Source: Streptomyces triticagri (GTDB taxonomy: Bacteria > Actinomycetota > Actinomycetes > Streptomycetales > Streptomycetaceae). From it: a DNA stretch of 64,000 nt. Where the stretch lies: the NCBI RefSeq assembly GCF_003429565.1, contig NZ_QUAK01000234.1, forward strand, positions 13,664 to 77,663. The letters run 5' to 3'. Below the pieces are notes generated by a model that was not told the origin of the DNA, made no database searches, and saw only the letters and a list, made by a program, of their open reading frames with translations. A program made the translations under genes and the position numbers. Position 1 is the stretch's first letter, and each line of letters begins with the position of its first letter. Of this stretch, positions 45,560 through 54,523 are shown one piece after another.

Positions 45560-46369
45560 TCAGCCCTTGCGCGCGACTCCCGCGTACAGCGGCACCGCCG
45601 AACCGTCCCGCACCTCGTCCACCGCGAGGTCGGGGCGCCAGTCCGGCAGCCATACGATTCCGGGCTCGACCAGCTCGAGGCCGGCGAAGAACCGTCCGAA
45701 CTCGTCGCGGGTGCGCGGCACCAGCGTCACCCCGCCCGCCTTGTACATCTCCACCGCCTCCCGGGTGCGCTCCGGATCGAAGTCCGAGGCGAGCAGGGTC
45801 AGCGCCAGGTGGCTGCCGGGCGGCACCGCGTCCATCAGGCGTCGCACCGTCTCGTAGGCGCCGTCCTCGTCCGTGACGAAGTGCAGCACCGCGATCAGGG
45901 ACACGGCCACCGGCTGGTCGAAGTCCAGTACTTTCGCGGCGAGTTCGATGATCCGGTCCGGTTCGCGGACGTCCACCTGCAGATACTCGGTGACACCCTC
46001 GGGTGTGCCGCGCAGCAGGGCCGCCGCGTGTGCGAGCACGATCGGATCGTTGTCGCCGTAGACCACCCGGGCCTTGGGCGTGATCGACTGGGCGACCTGA
46101 TGGAGATTGGGCTCCGTGGGGATCCCGGTGCCGATGTCCAGGAACTGCCGTATGCCGGCCTGTCCCGCGAGGTGCCTGGTGGCGCGATGCATGAACCAAC
46201 GGTTGTGCTGGGCGCCGTACTTGGCGGTCGGCTCGAACGTCGCGATCCGGCGCCCCAGCTCCTCGTCCGCCGGGTAGTTGTCCTTGCCACCGAGATACCA
46301 GTCGTACACCCGGGCGGGGTGGGGCGTGCTGGTGTCGATCCGGTGGCTGCTCCCGGACGTTTCGGTCAT
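45560..46369 (-). CDS. SAM-dependent methyltransferase of the DUF574/PF04672 family
   Basis: The 269-residue protein belongs to the actinobacterial S-adenosyl methyltransferase family: the N-terminal P-A-R-V-Y-D-W-Y-L-G-G-K-D-N-Y signature is intact and the SAM motif reads F-L-D-I-G-T-G-I-P-T. Substrates of this family, highly expanded in Streptomyces, are unknown. ATG 46369 is preceded by GGGAG. It lies between a chitinase-like gene and a sugar kinase on the same strand, with gaps that argue against one operon. Confidence 0.92.
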   Translation of the reverse strand: MTETSGSSHRIDTSTPHPARVYDWYLGGKDNYPADEELGRRIATFEPTAKYGAQHNRWFMHRATRHLAGQAGIRQFLDIGTGIPTEPNLHQVAQSITPKARVVYGDNDPIVLAHAAALLRGTPEGVTEYLQVDVREPDRIIELAAKVLDFDQPVAVSLIAVLHFVTDEDGAYETVRRLMDAVPPGSHLALTLLASDFDPERTREAVEMYKAGGVTLVPRTRDEFGRFFAGLELVEPGIVWLPDWRPDLAVDEVRDGSAVPLYAGVARKG

Positions 46370-46433
46370 ACGTCAACTCCCTCGGTGGCGGCGGGAGTTC
46401 GAGTGTACGTCCGGGAGTCGTCGGGCCGCCGGG

Positions 46434-47372
46434 TCAGTGGGCTCCCGGGCCCGCGCCGGCCGCGTCCGGCACCTCGTGGGCGTACGGAGGCTCCGCACCA
46501 GGTCGGGAGCAGGTGATCGCCGCGGCCCGGGCGGCGAAGCCGAGCACCTCGCGCCAGACGTCACCGGGCAGCGCGGCCAGCGCCCCGGCGGAGAGCAGGT
46601 CGCGCTGCTCGAGGGTGTGCAGCAGCGCCGCATTGACCGTGTCCCCGGCGCCGATGGTGTCCGCGACCCGGACCCGCTCGCCCGGCACCCGGTGGCTCTC
46701 GCCCGACTTCGTGTGTGCGGTGAGTCCGTCGCCGCCCCGGGTGACCACCACGGCCGCCGGTCCCGCGGCCAGCCATGCGTCGATGTCGTTCCCCAGCCAG
46801 TCGGCGTCCTCCTCGCTCAGCTTGAGCAGCGAGACCGACGGCAGCCAGCCGCGGAACCGCTCCCGATAGGCGTCCGCGTCCGGAATCAGCCCCGCCCGGA
46901 TGTTGGGATCCAGGGCGACGAAACGGCCGCGCGTCGCCTCCCGCCGCATCAGCTCCTCGTACGCACTCGCCCCCGGCTCGAGCACCAGGGAACAGGTGCC
47001 GAACGACAACGCCCGGGTGTCGGCGGGCAGTTCACCCGGGACCTCGAAGAGCCGGTCCGCGGTCCCCTCGCAGTAGAAGCTGTACGCGGCCGAACCGTCC
47101 GCCGCGACAGCGGCGAGGGCGAGCGTGGTCGGCTCGGGCCCTCGCTGCACCAGGCCCACATCCACGTTCTCCTCGCGGAGCCGCTCGTACAGGGACGCGC
47201 CGAAGGCGTCGTCGGAGACACGGGAGCAGAAGGCGGCGCGGGAACCGAGCCGCGCGAGCGCGACGGCCGTGTTGTACGGCCCACCGCCGCGCGCCGGCAG
47301 CAACGGGGCGGTTGCGGCGCCGGCCGTCTCGGGCACCAGGTCGATCAGCGCCTCACCGGCAACGACGATCAC
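46434..47372 (-). CDS. PfkB-family carbohydrate kinase (fructokinase-like)
   Basis: The 312-residue kinase phosphorylates a sugar with ATP. It has V-V-A-G-E-A-L-I-D-L-V at the start, the N-terminal G-G-G-P-Y-N-T-A-V-A-L-A-R-L-G sugar-binding segment, and the PfkB signature D-T-I-G-A-G-D-T-V-N-A-A with the catalytic Asp. The lid and length fit the fructokinase/ribokinase group. GTG 47372 has AGAGGA about 8 bases upstream, so a longer frame from 47486 without homology is not used. No transporter is adjacent, so the sugar is unknown. Confidence 0.9.
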   Translation of the reverse strand: MIVVAGEALIDLVPETAGAATAPLLPARGGGPYNTAVALARLGSRAAFCSRVSDDAFGASLYERLREENVDVGLVQRGPEPTTLALAAVAADGSAAYSFYCEGTADRLFEVPGELPADTRALSFGTCSLVLEPGASAYEELMRREATRGRFVALDPNIRAGLIPDADAYRERFRGWLPSVSLLKLSEEDADWLGNDIDAWLAAGPAAVVVTRGGDGLTAHTKSGESHRVPGERVRVADTIGAGDTVNAALLHTLEQRDLLSAGALAALPGDVWREVLGFAARAAAITCSRPGAEPPYAHEVPDAAGAGPGAH

Positions 47373-47510
47373 GTGGGGTCCTCTCGAGGGTACGTACGGA
47401 AGTACTGGCGGGCCGGGGGCGTCCCCGTCCCGCACACTCTCAGATCTTGCCGCCTTCCGGCACCACATGGCCCTTCGGACCTGCATCGGGCACGACAGCG
47501 GGCGTTTCGG

Positions 47511-48047
47511 TCAGCCGTCCGCAGCCGCCACCAGACGCGGAGCACAGGCGGCCGGATCCACCTCGACCCCCTGCTCGGTGTCCTCCGCGAGCTCCGACGC
47601 CCACCGAACGAGCCCCGGGACGTCGATCCCGTACCGCGCCCCCGCTTCGTCGATCGCGCCGGCCCCCCGGCGCAGCAGCCGCGCCCCGCCCGTCGCGTTC
47701 CCGCGCGCCGCATGCGTCAGCCCCACGGCGAGCTGGGCGAGCCCCCGCCACAGCGCACGCTCCTCCTCGGGCCCCGACTTCCAGGCATCCTCGAACACCT
47801 CGTGCGCATGGAACGGCCTGCCCGCATCGAGCAACTCCTGCGCCTCGGCCAACGTCTCGAAGGGACCGCGCACCACGCCCTCCGGCTGCCGCTCCACACC
47901 GGGCACACCGTAGGGGAGGGGGCGCCCGAGCCCGTCCCGGGGCCGCGCGTTCCTGGCCCGCCCCTCATCGTCCCGATCCCGCCCGGTGGGCGGCCCACCG
48001 GGGACTTGCGGTGCCTTCGACGAGCGGTTCGCAGCAGAGTCGTTCAC
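47511..48047 (-). CDS. DUF309 protein
   Basis: The 178-residue protein has a disordered Arg/Gly/Pro-rich N-terminus and a helical DUF309 core: F-H-A-H-E-V-F-E-D-A-W and G-L-A-Q-L-A-V-G-L-T-H. Conserved His and Glu suggest metal binding, but the function is unknown. GTG 48047 is chosen; GTG 48062 is an alternative. The frame stays open upstream through the tRNA gene, which is not coding. Monocistronic, reading away from tRNA-Pro. Confidence 0.8.
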   Translation of the reverse strand: MNDSAANRSSKAPQVPGGPPTGRDRDDEGRARNARPRDGLGRPLPYGVPGVERQPEGVVRGPFETLAEAQELLDAGRPFHAHEVFEDAWKSGPEEERALWRGLAQLAVGLTHAARGNATGGARLLRRGAGAIDEAGARYGIDVPGLVRWASELAEDTEQGVEVDPAACAPRLVAAADG

Positions 48048-48141
48048 CTCTGCATTGTCCACCCGACGGCCGGCAAACCACCTGTTCCACGGTGATGTAG
48101 GCTTGCCGAAGCACCTGCACGGGACGCCCCGCGCCAGGTCG

Positions 48142-48218
<77 letters not shown>

Positions 48219-48244
48219 TGACGCCGGATCTTCCGGCGACTCGA

Positions 48245-48267
48245 GGGCCATCTTCGGATGGCCCTTT
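48245..48267 (+). terminator. tRNA terminator with TTCG loop
   Basis: GGGCCATC / GATGGCCC stem around a stable TTCG tetraloop, followed by TTT. 27 bases after the tRNA CCA end; a good intrinsic terminator. Confidence 0.8.
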
Positions 48268-48522
48268 CGGCGCTCTGGGTGCCGTCCGCACGGGAGCCGG
48301 CGGCCGCAGCCTCAGGACCGTGCTGTGAGGAAGTCGGCACGGCATCCAGGACCCCGACCGGCGTGATCGAGGATCTCGCGGCCGCCCGCAGACGCGACCG
48401 CCCGCGCGGGCCGGTCGCCGACCAACTGTGGGACTTCCTGACCCGCCAGACACCGCTCCTGCGCCCGGCACTGGGCCGTGTCCCCAGGGCGAGCCCGCTC
48501 TGGAGGGGCTTCGCTGTGCTTC

Positions 48523-49860
48523 TCACCAACCCGTGAACAGCAGATGGTTGACGGTGAGGGCCAGGGCGGCCTGGGCGGTCAGCCAGGGGCGGGGGCGGGG
48601 CAGGAGACCGCCCGCCGCGAGGAGCCACATGGTGAACGGCAGCCAGATGCGTTCGGTCTCCGCCTTGCTCATTCCGGAGAGGTCGGCCGCCAGCAGGGCC
48701 CCGAGGGCGGCGAGCGCGAGGAGGGCGAGGCGTACGCCGGGTGTGGTGAGCCGGGGGCGCGGGAGGAGCTCCGCGCCTGCTCGGCGCAGGCCCGCGACCG
48801 TGGCCGGGCCGACCGTCAGTACGGCGCAGGCGAGATTCGCCCACACCCAGTAGCTGTACGGGCGGATGCCGCCCGCGCCCTGGTAGTAGCGGGTCACCAA
48901 CAGGTCGTAGCCCTCCCACCAGTTGAACCCGATGACGGTGAACGCGGCCGGGACGACGGCGCAGCCGGCGAGCAGCGGGGCGAGGAGCAGCGGGCGTCTC
49001 CACACCCGCCCGAGCAGCAGCACCGCCGCCACGAGGACGGCGAAGAGGGTGAGACCGTACGACAGATAGCAGGTCAGGCCGAACAGCAGGCCGGAGCCCG
49101 CGGCCCACCACAGGGACCGGCCGGTCGCGGCGAGGGCGAGGAGGGCGACGGCCCAGGCGGCGACGGCCGCGAAGTAGGCATCGGCGGAGGCGCCCATCCA
49201 GACGGCGGCGGGGGCCAGGACGAGGAACGGCGCCGCCCGCCGCGCCAACTCCTCGCTCGCCAGCGCCCGTACGGCCGTAAGGACCGCCATGCAGGCGGCT
49301 GCGCCCGTGACGATGCACCACAGGCCGGCCCATCCGCCGCCGCCGAGCCCGATGCGGTCGAGCAGTACGAAGGTGAGTGGCGCCGCCGGCGGATGGCCCG
49401 CGGTGTGGGCGGGCCAGGGGTCGGGGGAGTCGATGAGGATGTGCTGCGTGTAGCTGCGCAGGGTCGCCGGGATGTCCTGGAAGCGGTCGATGACCTGCAG
49501 ATACTCGTACTTGGTGGTGAGCCGTATGGCGATGCCTCGGTGCCAGTCGTCGATCATGGCGAGGCTGAGGATCCAGGCGAACGACGTCCCCCACGCCGCC
49601 AAGAGCAGGAGCCGCCAGCGCAGGGTCGCGGCGACGCGGGGGCCGTACGTCACGACGGCGACCGCCACCGCGAGCGCCGCCGGGGTGCCCGGGCCGATGT
49701 GGGGCATCCATTCGGCGTACAGCGGAGGCCAGTTGACGCGCAGCGTGTGGTGTGTGCCCTCGATGTGCCGGCCGATCAGTACCGCGGCCACGACGAGAAG
49801 CGCGGCGGCCGAGGCCGCGTACAGGTCGCGGCGGCCGGCGGCGGGTTCGGTGCGGTTCAC
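48523..49860 (-). CDS. Polytopic membrane glycosyltransferase-like protein (GT-C type)
   Basis: The 445-residue integral membrane protein has about 11 predicted helices. After the first helix, a long extracytoplasmic loop contains Asp-rich W-I-L-S-L-A-M-I-D-D-W-H-R-G, in the place where polyprenyl-phosphate-dependent GT-C enzymes keep their catalytic Asp. Similarity is general, to actinobacterial mannosyltransferase-like proteins. GTG 49860 has no Shine-Dalgarno, but a TAGCGT -10 box (49875-49870) lies such that transcription would begin at about the GTG, so the message is probably leaderless. Divergent from the molybdopterin oxidoreductase gene. Confidence 0.75.
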   Translation of the reverse strand: MNRTEPAAGRRDLYAASAAALLVVAAVLIGRHIEGTHHTLRVNWPPLYAEWMPHIGPGTPAALAVAVAVVTYGPRVAATLRWRLLLLAAWGTSFAWILSLAMIDDWHRGIAIRLTTKYEYLQVIDRFQDIPATLRSYTQHILIDSPDPWPAHTAGHPPAAPLTFVLLDRIGLGGGGWAGLWCIVTGAAACMAVLTAVRALASEELARRAAPFLVLAPAAVWMGASADAYFAAVAAWAVALLALAATGRSLWWAAGSGLLFGLTCYLSYGLTLFAVLVAAVLLLGRVWRRPLLLAPLLAGCAVVPAAFTVIGFNWWEGYDLLVTRYYQGAGGIRPYSYWVWANLACAVLTVGPATVAGLRRAGAELLPRPRLTTPGVRLALLALAALGALLAADLSGMSKAETERIWLPFTMWLLAAGGLLPRPRPWLTAQAALALTVNHLLFTGW

Positions 49861-49974
49861 AGTCGAAACGCTAGATCGGGCGCGCCCCGCCATGGCCGCG
49901 CCGGGTCCGGACGTCAGCGTTTCGTCATGGGTCGCGCCGCCGATTCCGGACGGGTCCGGGCCTACCGTCGCAGC

Positions 49975-51222
49975 ATGCGCGACATCTCCCGTCTTCCCAC
50001 CTCGCCACGGTTCTGGCGCAGTCCGGTGCGCGGCCGCCGGTTCACCTCGGTGCTCGGCCTCGTCCTGCTCGTCGGCGTCACCGTGCTGTTCGTGACGGGG
50101 CTGCTCTCCTACGCGGCGTACAACCCGGGCCTGGCGCCGGTGAATGACAAGACTCCCGACAAGGGGCTGCTCGGTTTCTATCTGTTCTCCTGGCCGACGG
50201 ATCCGCACTGGCTGTACCGGCTCACCCAGGGCGTGCACGTCACGCTCGGGATCACCCTGATCCCGGTGCTGCTCGCCAAGCTGTGGTCGGTGGTGCCCAG
50301 GCTGTTCGCGCTGCCGCCGGTCCGCTCGGTCGTCCACGGCCTTGAGCGGGTCTCGTTGCTCCTGCTCGTCGGCGGAGGACTGTTCGAGTTCGTCACGGGT
50401 GTCCTCAACGTCCAGCTCGACTACCTCTTCCCCGGATCCTTCTACCCCTTGCACTTCTACGGCGCCTGGGTCTTCTTCGCGGCGTTCCTCGTGCACGCGG
50501 CCCTGAAGACGCCGATCGCGCTGCGCAATCTGCGAGCCATGAAGGACGGTGAAGAGGCCGATGGGCAGGGGGAGTTGACGGCACCGGACCCCGCTCCGCC
50601 GACCTTCTCGCGACGTGGCGCCCTCTGGTTCGTGGGCGGCGGTTCGGCCCTGCTGTTCGCCACAACCGCGGGGCGAAGTTTCGACGGACTGCGGCACACG
50701 GCCCTGCTCGCCCCGCACGGCGGCGCCGAACCGGGCAGCGGACCGAACGGCTTCCAGATCAACAAGACCGCCGCCCACGCAGGCATCCGCGCGGCCGACA
50801 CCGATGCGGAGGCTTGGCGTCTGACCGTTACCGGGCGCACCGGGACAGTCCGCCTCCGGCGCGGTGATCTCGAACAACTGGCGCTGCACAGTGCCGAGTT
50901 GCCGATCGCCTGCGTGGAGGGCTGGTCGACGTCCGACCAGCGGTGGCGGGGTGTACGGCTTCGCGACCTGGCACAGCTCGTCGGCCACGACGACGGCGAC
51001 CCGCCGGACCTCCACGTCGAGTCGCTGCAACGTCAAGGCGCGTTCCGGCACGCGGCCCTGAGCTCCCGTCAGGTCGCGGACCCGCGCTCCCTGCTCGCCC
51101 TCTACGTCAACGGCGCGCGGCTGTCCCCGGATCACGGCTACCCGGCACGGATCATCGTCCCGGCGGCGCCCGGTGTGCTGAACACCAAGTGGGTCGCCCG
51201 GCTGACGTTCGGAAGGCTGTGA
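49975..51222 (+). CDS. Membrane molybdopterin-dependent oxidoreductase (sulfite-oxidase fold) with cytochrome-b-like N-terminus
   Basis: The 415-residue protein has about four membrane helices in residues 25-180 with His residues suited to heme (T-Q-G-V-H-V, Y-P-L-H-F-Y, F-L-V-H-A). A fifth hydrophobic segment at about 223-240 precedes a sulfite-oxidase-type molybdopterin domain; the Mo-binding Cys is C313 in P-I-A-C-V-E-G-W-S. R-R-G near residue 215 resembles a Tat-like element before the second part, suggesting an extracytoplasmic catalytic domain. The electron donor or acceptor is unknown. It is 2 bases from the next gene, so they form an operon. Confidence 0.85.
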   Translation: MRDISRLPTSPRFWRSPVRGRRFTSVLGLVLLVGVTVLFVTGLLSYAAYNPGLAPVNDKTPDKGLLGFYLFSWPTDPHWLYRLTQGVHVTLGITLIPVLLAKLWSVVPRLFALPPVRSVVHGLERVSLLLLVGGGLFEFVTGVLNVQLDYLFPGSFYPLHFYGAWVFFAAFLVHAALKTPIALRNLRAMKDGEEADGQGELTAPDPAPPTFSRRGALWFVGGGSALLFATTAGRSFDGLRHTALLAPHGGAEPGSGPNGFQINKTAAHAGIRAADTDAEAWRLTVTGRTGTVRLRRGDLEQLALHSAELPIACVEGWSTSDQRWRGVRLRDLAQLVGHDDGDPPDLHVESLQRQGAFRHAALSSRQVADPRSLLALYVNGARLSPDHGYPARIIVPAAPGVLNTKWVARLTFGRL

Positions 51223-51224
51223 CC

Positions 51225-51719
51225 ATGCGAAGCATCAGCGACAGCCGTATCGGGCTGCCCCGGATTCCGCTCGGCAGCCGCTTCCAACTCCTGCTCCTCG
51301 CCTGCTCGTTCGCGCTCGCCGCCTACGCCGGCGTGCGGCTGCTCGCCGACGACTGGTTCGGTGTCGTGCTGTGGATCGTGGGCGCGGCGCTGCTGCACGA
51401 TCTCGTACTGCTGCCGCTGTACGCCGCCGCGGACCGGGCGCTGCTCGCGGCGGCCGGGGCCGCCGGCCGCAGGGAGCGGGCCGGCTATATGCGGGTCCCG
51501 GCCGCGCTGTCCCTTCTGCTGCTGGTCGTCTGGTTCCCGCTGATCAGCGGGATGACCGCCGACCGCTACCGGTCGGCCACCGGGATGTCGGCCGACGGGT
51601 TCCTGCCCCGCTGGCTGCTCATCACCGCGGTGCTCTTCGGCGGCAGTGCGCTGCTGCTCGCCGTGTCGGTGCTGCGACAGCGCAGGGCGGCGAAGCGCCG
51701 GCCGCCGGCCGTCCACTGA
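51225..51719 (+). CDS. Membrane protein of unknown function, partner of the molybdopterin oxidoreductase
   Basis: The 164-residue protein has four predicted membrane helices and a basic tail; no family recognised. Starts 2 bases after the oxidoreductase stop, so it is co-transcribed and may help its assembly or anchoring. Its last 154 bases overlap, on the opposite strand, the 3' end of the methyltransferase gene; both frames look coding upstream of the overlap. Confidence 0.78.
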   Translation: MRSISDSRIGLPRIPLGSRFQLLLLACSFALAAYAGVRLLADDWFGVVLWIVGAALLHDLVLLPLYAAADRALLAAAGAAGRRERAGYMRVPAALSLLLLVVWFPLISGMTADRYRSATGMSADGFLPRWLLITAVLFGGSALLLAVSVLRQRRAAKRRPPAVH

Positions 51720-52336
51720 GCGACCGGTACGAGGCCGGCCCGCCTCGCGTACCGCGACAGGGCCTCGGTGCCGAGTCGCGCCCAGGGGAACGGGCGGCCC
51801 TTCCCCTGGGCGTTCGCCAGGTCGACGACCTGCACCTCGGCGCGTTCGTCGACTTCCACCGGCGCGGTCTCGGCGATCAACAGGCCGTCGGGGGAGAGGA
51901 GTTGGCGGACCCGCCGCAGAAGGGCGTGCGGGTCGCCCCCGATACCGATGTTGCCGTCCATGAGGAGCACGGTGTCCCAGCGCCCCTCACCTGGCAGCGG
52001 ATCGAAGACGGAGCGGTGCAGGGCCGGGCCGCCGAGGCGTGCGGTGCGGTCGACGGCGGCCTCGCTGACATCGATGCCGAGTGCCGTGCGGCCGAGCGCG
52101 GCGAGCTCGGCGACCAGCCGGCCCGGGCCACAGCCCACGTCGAGGACGGCGCCCTCGCAGCGTGCCAGGACGGCGCGGTCCACCGCGTCGGCGCGCGCAC
52201 ACCACCGTTCCACCTCGAGCGGCAGCAGCCAGCCGTCGGTGCGGCGCAGGAACAGCGGGCCCCGACCCGAGCGCAGTGCGAGCGCATACGGGTCGGCCGA
52301 CGCCCAGGGCGCGGCCGTGTCCACCGGCGCGCTCAT
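51566..52336 (-). CDS. Class I SAM-dependent methyltransferase
   Basis: The 256-residue protein has the SAM motif V-L-D-V-G-C-G-P-G-R-L and the acidic end of strand 2 in G-I-D-V-S-E. The catalytic-type core ends near residue 210; the last 50 residues are poor in order-promoting residues and come from antisense overlap with the membrane protein gene, so the natural stop may have been lost and replaced by this later one. It starts 4 bases inside the DUF2064 gene end, third in an operon with GT2 and DUF2064. Confidence 0.85.
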   Translation of the reverse strand: MSAPVDTAAPWASADPYALALRSGRGPLFLRRTDGWLLPLEVERWCARADAVDRAVLARCEGAVLDVGCGPGRLVAELAALGRTALGIDVSEAAVDRTARLGGPALHRSVFDPLPGEGRWDTVLLMDGNIGIGGDPHALLRRVRQLLSPDGLLIAETAPVEVDERAEVQVVDLANAQGKGRPFPWARLGTEALSRYARRAGLVPVAQWTAGGRRFAALRCRSTDTASSSALPPKSTAVMSSQRGRNPSADIPVADR

Positions 52337-52947
52337 CGGCGTACCGCCGCGCACTCGGCCAGGCGGGCCGCGAAGAGACCACCGGGCGCGAGCGTGGCGA
52401 CGGCCGCCGCGTCCTCGGCGGTGTCCACATCCCGCAGCAGCGGCAGATCTCGTACGCGCAGACCGGCGGCGACGAGGCGTGCCCGCTGGGCGGCACCGGT
52501 CACCGGTGTCGACATCGCTACACCGCGCAGCAGTTCCGGGTCGGGTGCCAAGAGCCCGAGTGCCCAGAAGCCGCCGTCAAGAGCGGGCCCGAACCAGGCG
52601 TCGCAGCCCTCGAAGTCCACGTCCAGGAGCTCCGGCGTGACCTGCGGCGTGTCCATGCCGATGAGGAGCGTGGGCCCCTCGCAGCCGGCGAAGGCGTCCG
52701 CGAGACGAGCGTCGAGGCCGCCCGAGCATTGCGGTACGACATCGAAGCCGGGCGGCAGCCAGGGTCCGGGCGCTCCGTCCAGGGCGAGCACACGCCGATC
52801 GGCGGGCGTCGCGGCGACCGTGCGCAGCGTGTCGGTGAGCGCTGCTTCGGCGAGCTCCGCGGCCTGCCGTGGCGTGTACGGCGGGGTGAGCCGGGTCTTG
52901 ACGCGTCCGGGACGCGGTTCCTTGGCGATCACGAGGAGCGTGGTCAA
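52333..52947 (-). CDS. DUF2064/TIGR04282 glycosyltransferase-like protein
   Basis: The 204-residue protein has a nucleotide-diphospho-sugar-transferase-like fold: L-V-I-A-K-E-P-R-P-G-R-V-K-T-R-L-T-P-P at the N-terminus is the family signature, and L-L-I-G-M-D-T-P-Q holds the DxT-type motif. The TTG start lies over the preceding GT2 stop codon and has GGAAGG 9 bases upstream. Members are usually next to GT2 genes, as here. Substrate unknown. Confidence 0.88.
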   Translation of the reverse strand: MTTLLVIAKEPRPGRVKTRLTPPYTPRQAAELAEAALTDTLRTVAATPADRRVLALDGAPGPWLPPGFDVVPQCSGGLDARLADAFAGCEGPTLLIGMDTPQVTPELLDVDFEGCDAWFGPALDGGFWALGLLAPDPELLRGVAMSTPVTGAAQRARLVAAGLRVRDLPLLRDVDTAEDAAAVATLAPGGLFAARLAECAAVRR

Positions 52948-53654
52948 CGGCTGCGTCCTTCCGGCGAGGAGCTCTGCGGCGGGGTGGGCGGCTCGGCGAG
53001 CACCCGGCGCATGTCGCGCACCGCGTTCCAGGTGCCGCGCCACGTCCCGGTCACCTTTGAGGCTCCGGTGCGCGGCAGGTAGGGCACGTCGTGCTCGGTG
53101 ATGCGCCATCCCGCGTCGGCGGCCCGGACCACCATCTGCAGGGGGTATCCGCTGCGCCGGTCGGTGAGGCCGAGCCCGAGCAGCGCCTCGCGGCGGGCGG
53201 CCCGCAGCGGTCCGAGGTCGTGCAGGGCGGTACCGGTCCGGCGGCGCACCATGCGGGCGAGTACCCGGTTGCCGACCTGGGCATGAGCCGGCCAGGCGCC
53301 ACGCCCCGCGGGGCGGCGCCTTCCGAGTACCAGATCGCTGCTGCCGGCTCGTACCTCGTCGACGAAGGGGATCAGCTGCGCCGGGTCCAACGAGGCGTCG
53401 CAGTCGCAGAAGCACACGAAGTCGGCAGTGGAGGCCGCAAGACCGGCGGCGCATGCGGAGCCGAAGCCGCGCCTCGGTTCGCGCACGACCCGGGCGCCCA
53501 GGCGCCGGGCGACTTCGGCCGAGCCGTCCGTGGATCCGTTGTCGACGACGAGCGCGCTCCAGCCGTCAGGGATGCGGGCGAGGACCCAGGGGAGGGCCTC
53601 GGCCTCGTCGAGGCAGGGCAGGACCACGTCGACCGTGGGTGGTGGGGTTGTCAC
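52944..53654 (-). CDS. Glycosyltransferase family 2
   Basis: The 236-residue GT-A enzyme has V-D-V-V-L-P-C-L-D-E-A-E-A-L at the N-terminus, donor-binding V-V-D-N-G-S-T-D-G-S, and the D-x-D motif C-D-C-D-A-S. The pattern resembles dolichyl/polyprenyl-phosphate sugar synthases, though it lacks C-terminal membrane helices. Such enzymes provide polyprenyl-linked sugars to GT-C transferases like the one at 48523. GTG 53654 is chosen over GTG 53663. First gene of a minus-strand operon with DUF2064 and the methyltransferase. Confidence 0.88.
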   Translation of the reverse strand: MTTPPPTVDVVLPCLDEAEALPWVLARIPDGWSALVVDNGSTDGSAEVARRLGARVVREPRRGFGSACAAGLAASTADFVCFCDCDASLDPAQLIPFVDEVRAGSSDLVLGRRRPAGRGAWPAHAQVGNRVLARMVRRRTGTALHDLGPLRAARREALLGLGLTDRRSGYPLQMVVRAADAGWRITEHDVPYLPRTGASKVTGTWRGTWNAVRDMRRVLAEPPTPPQSSSPEGRSR

Positions 53655-53777
53655 GGCTTTCACCCTACGAGCGGAGAACGGACATATAGGACGCGTGCTC
53701 CTTACGAAACACGGACGTCCACAGCGCCGGGGGACCTGAAGCCCGCCCTGGTGCCGCAGGGGTGTCACGCTGTGGGA

Positions 53778-54521
53778 ATGCACCAGTCATACGAGCCCCC
53801 GAGGCCCCCGGCCTCCGAAGGAGCGGCCCGGGTCCTGGTCGTCGACGACGACCCGACCGTCGCCGAAGTCGTCACGGGATACCTGGAGCGTGCCGGATAC
53901 ACCGTCGACCGCGCCGACGACGGCCCCACCGCCCTGGCCCGCGCGGACGCCCGCCGCCCGGACCTCGTGGTGCTCGATCTGATGCTGCCCGGCATGGACG
54001 GCCTCGAGGTGTGCCGGCGGATACGTGCCCGCGGCCCCGTACCGGTGATCATGCTGACCGCGCGCGGGGACGAGGACGACCGCGTGCTCGGTCTGGAGGT
54101 CGGCGCCGACGACTATGTGACGAAGCCCTTCAGCCCCCGAGAGCTCGTCCTGCGCGTGGAGTCCGTGCTGCGCCGGGTCCGCCCGGACTCCGACCGGCGC
54201 CCGGTGAGTGCCGCGGGCCTCACCGTCGACCCGGCCGCCCGTCGCGCCACCCGCGACGGGACCGAACTGGCCCTCACGCTCCGGGAGTTCGACCTCCTTG
54301 CGTTCTTCCTGCGGCACCCCGGAAGGGCGTTCAGTCGAGAGGACCTGATGCGCGAGGTGTGGGGGTGGGAGTTCGGCGACCTGTCGACCGTCACCGTCCA
54401 CATCCGACGTCTGCGCGGCAAGGTCGAGGCGGACCCGGCGCGCCCGCATCTCATCCGGACCGTATGGGGAGTGGGCTACCGCTTCGAACCCGACACCCGA
54501 GCGGTCGCAGGGGAGGGGTGA
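53778..54521 (+). CDS. OmpR-family response regulator
   Basis: The 247-residue regulator has a receiver domain with D-D-D at residues 24-26, phosphoacceptor D67 in V-V-L-D-L-M-L-P-G-M-D-G and switch Lys in T-K-P-F, then a winged-helix DNA-binding domain ending in V-W-G-V-G-Y-R-F. ATG 53778 is used. The sensor kinase follows after 2 bases. Divergent from the GT2 operon across 123 bases, so control of that operon or of cell-envelope glycosylation is possible. Confidence 0.94.
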   Translation: MHQSYEPPRPPASEGAARVLVVDDDPTVAEVVTGYLERAGYTVDRADDGPTALARADARRPDLVVLDLMLPGMDGLEVCRRIRARGPVPVIMLTARGDEDDRVLGLEVGADDYVTKPFSPRELVLRVESVLRRVRPDSDRRPVSAAGLTVDPAARRATRDGTELALTLREFDLLAFFLRHPGRAFSREDLMREVWGWEFGDLSTVTVHIRRLRGKVEADPARPHLIRTVWGVGYRFEPDTRAVAGEG

Positions 54522-54523
54522 CG

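Noticed and set aside
48258..48536. A 92-codon open frame after tRNA-Pro
   Set aside because: Its ATG lies inside the tRNA terminator hairpin and it overlaps the end of the membrane glycosyltransferase gene. The second half has plausible codon use, so a gene fragment is possible, but there is no recognisable domain.
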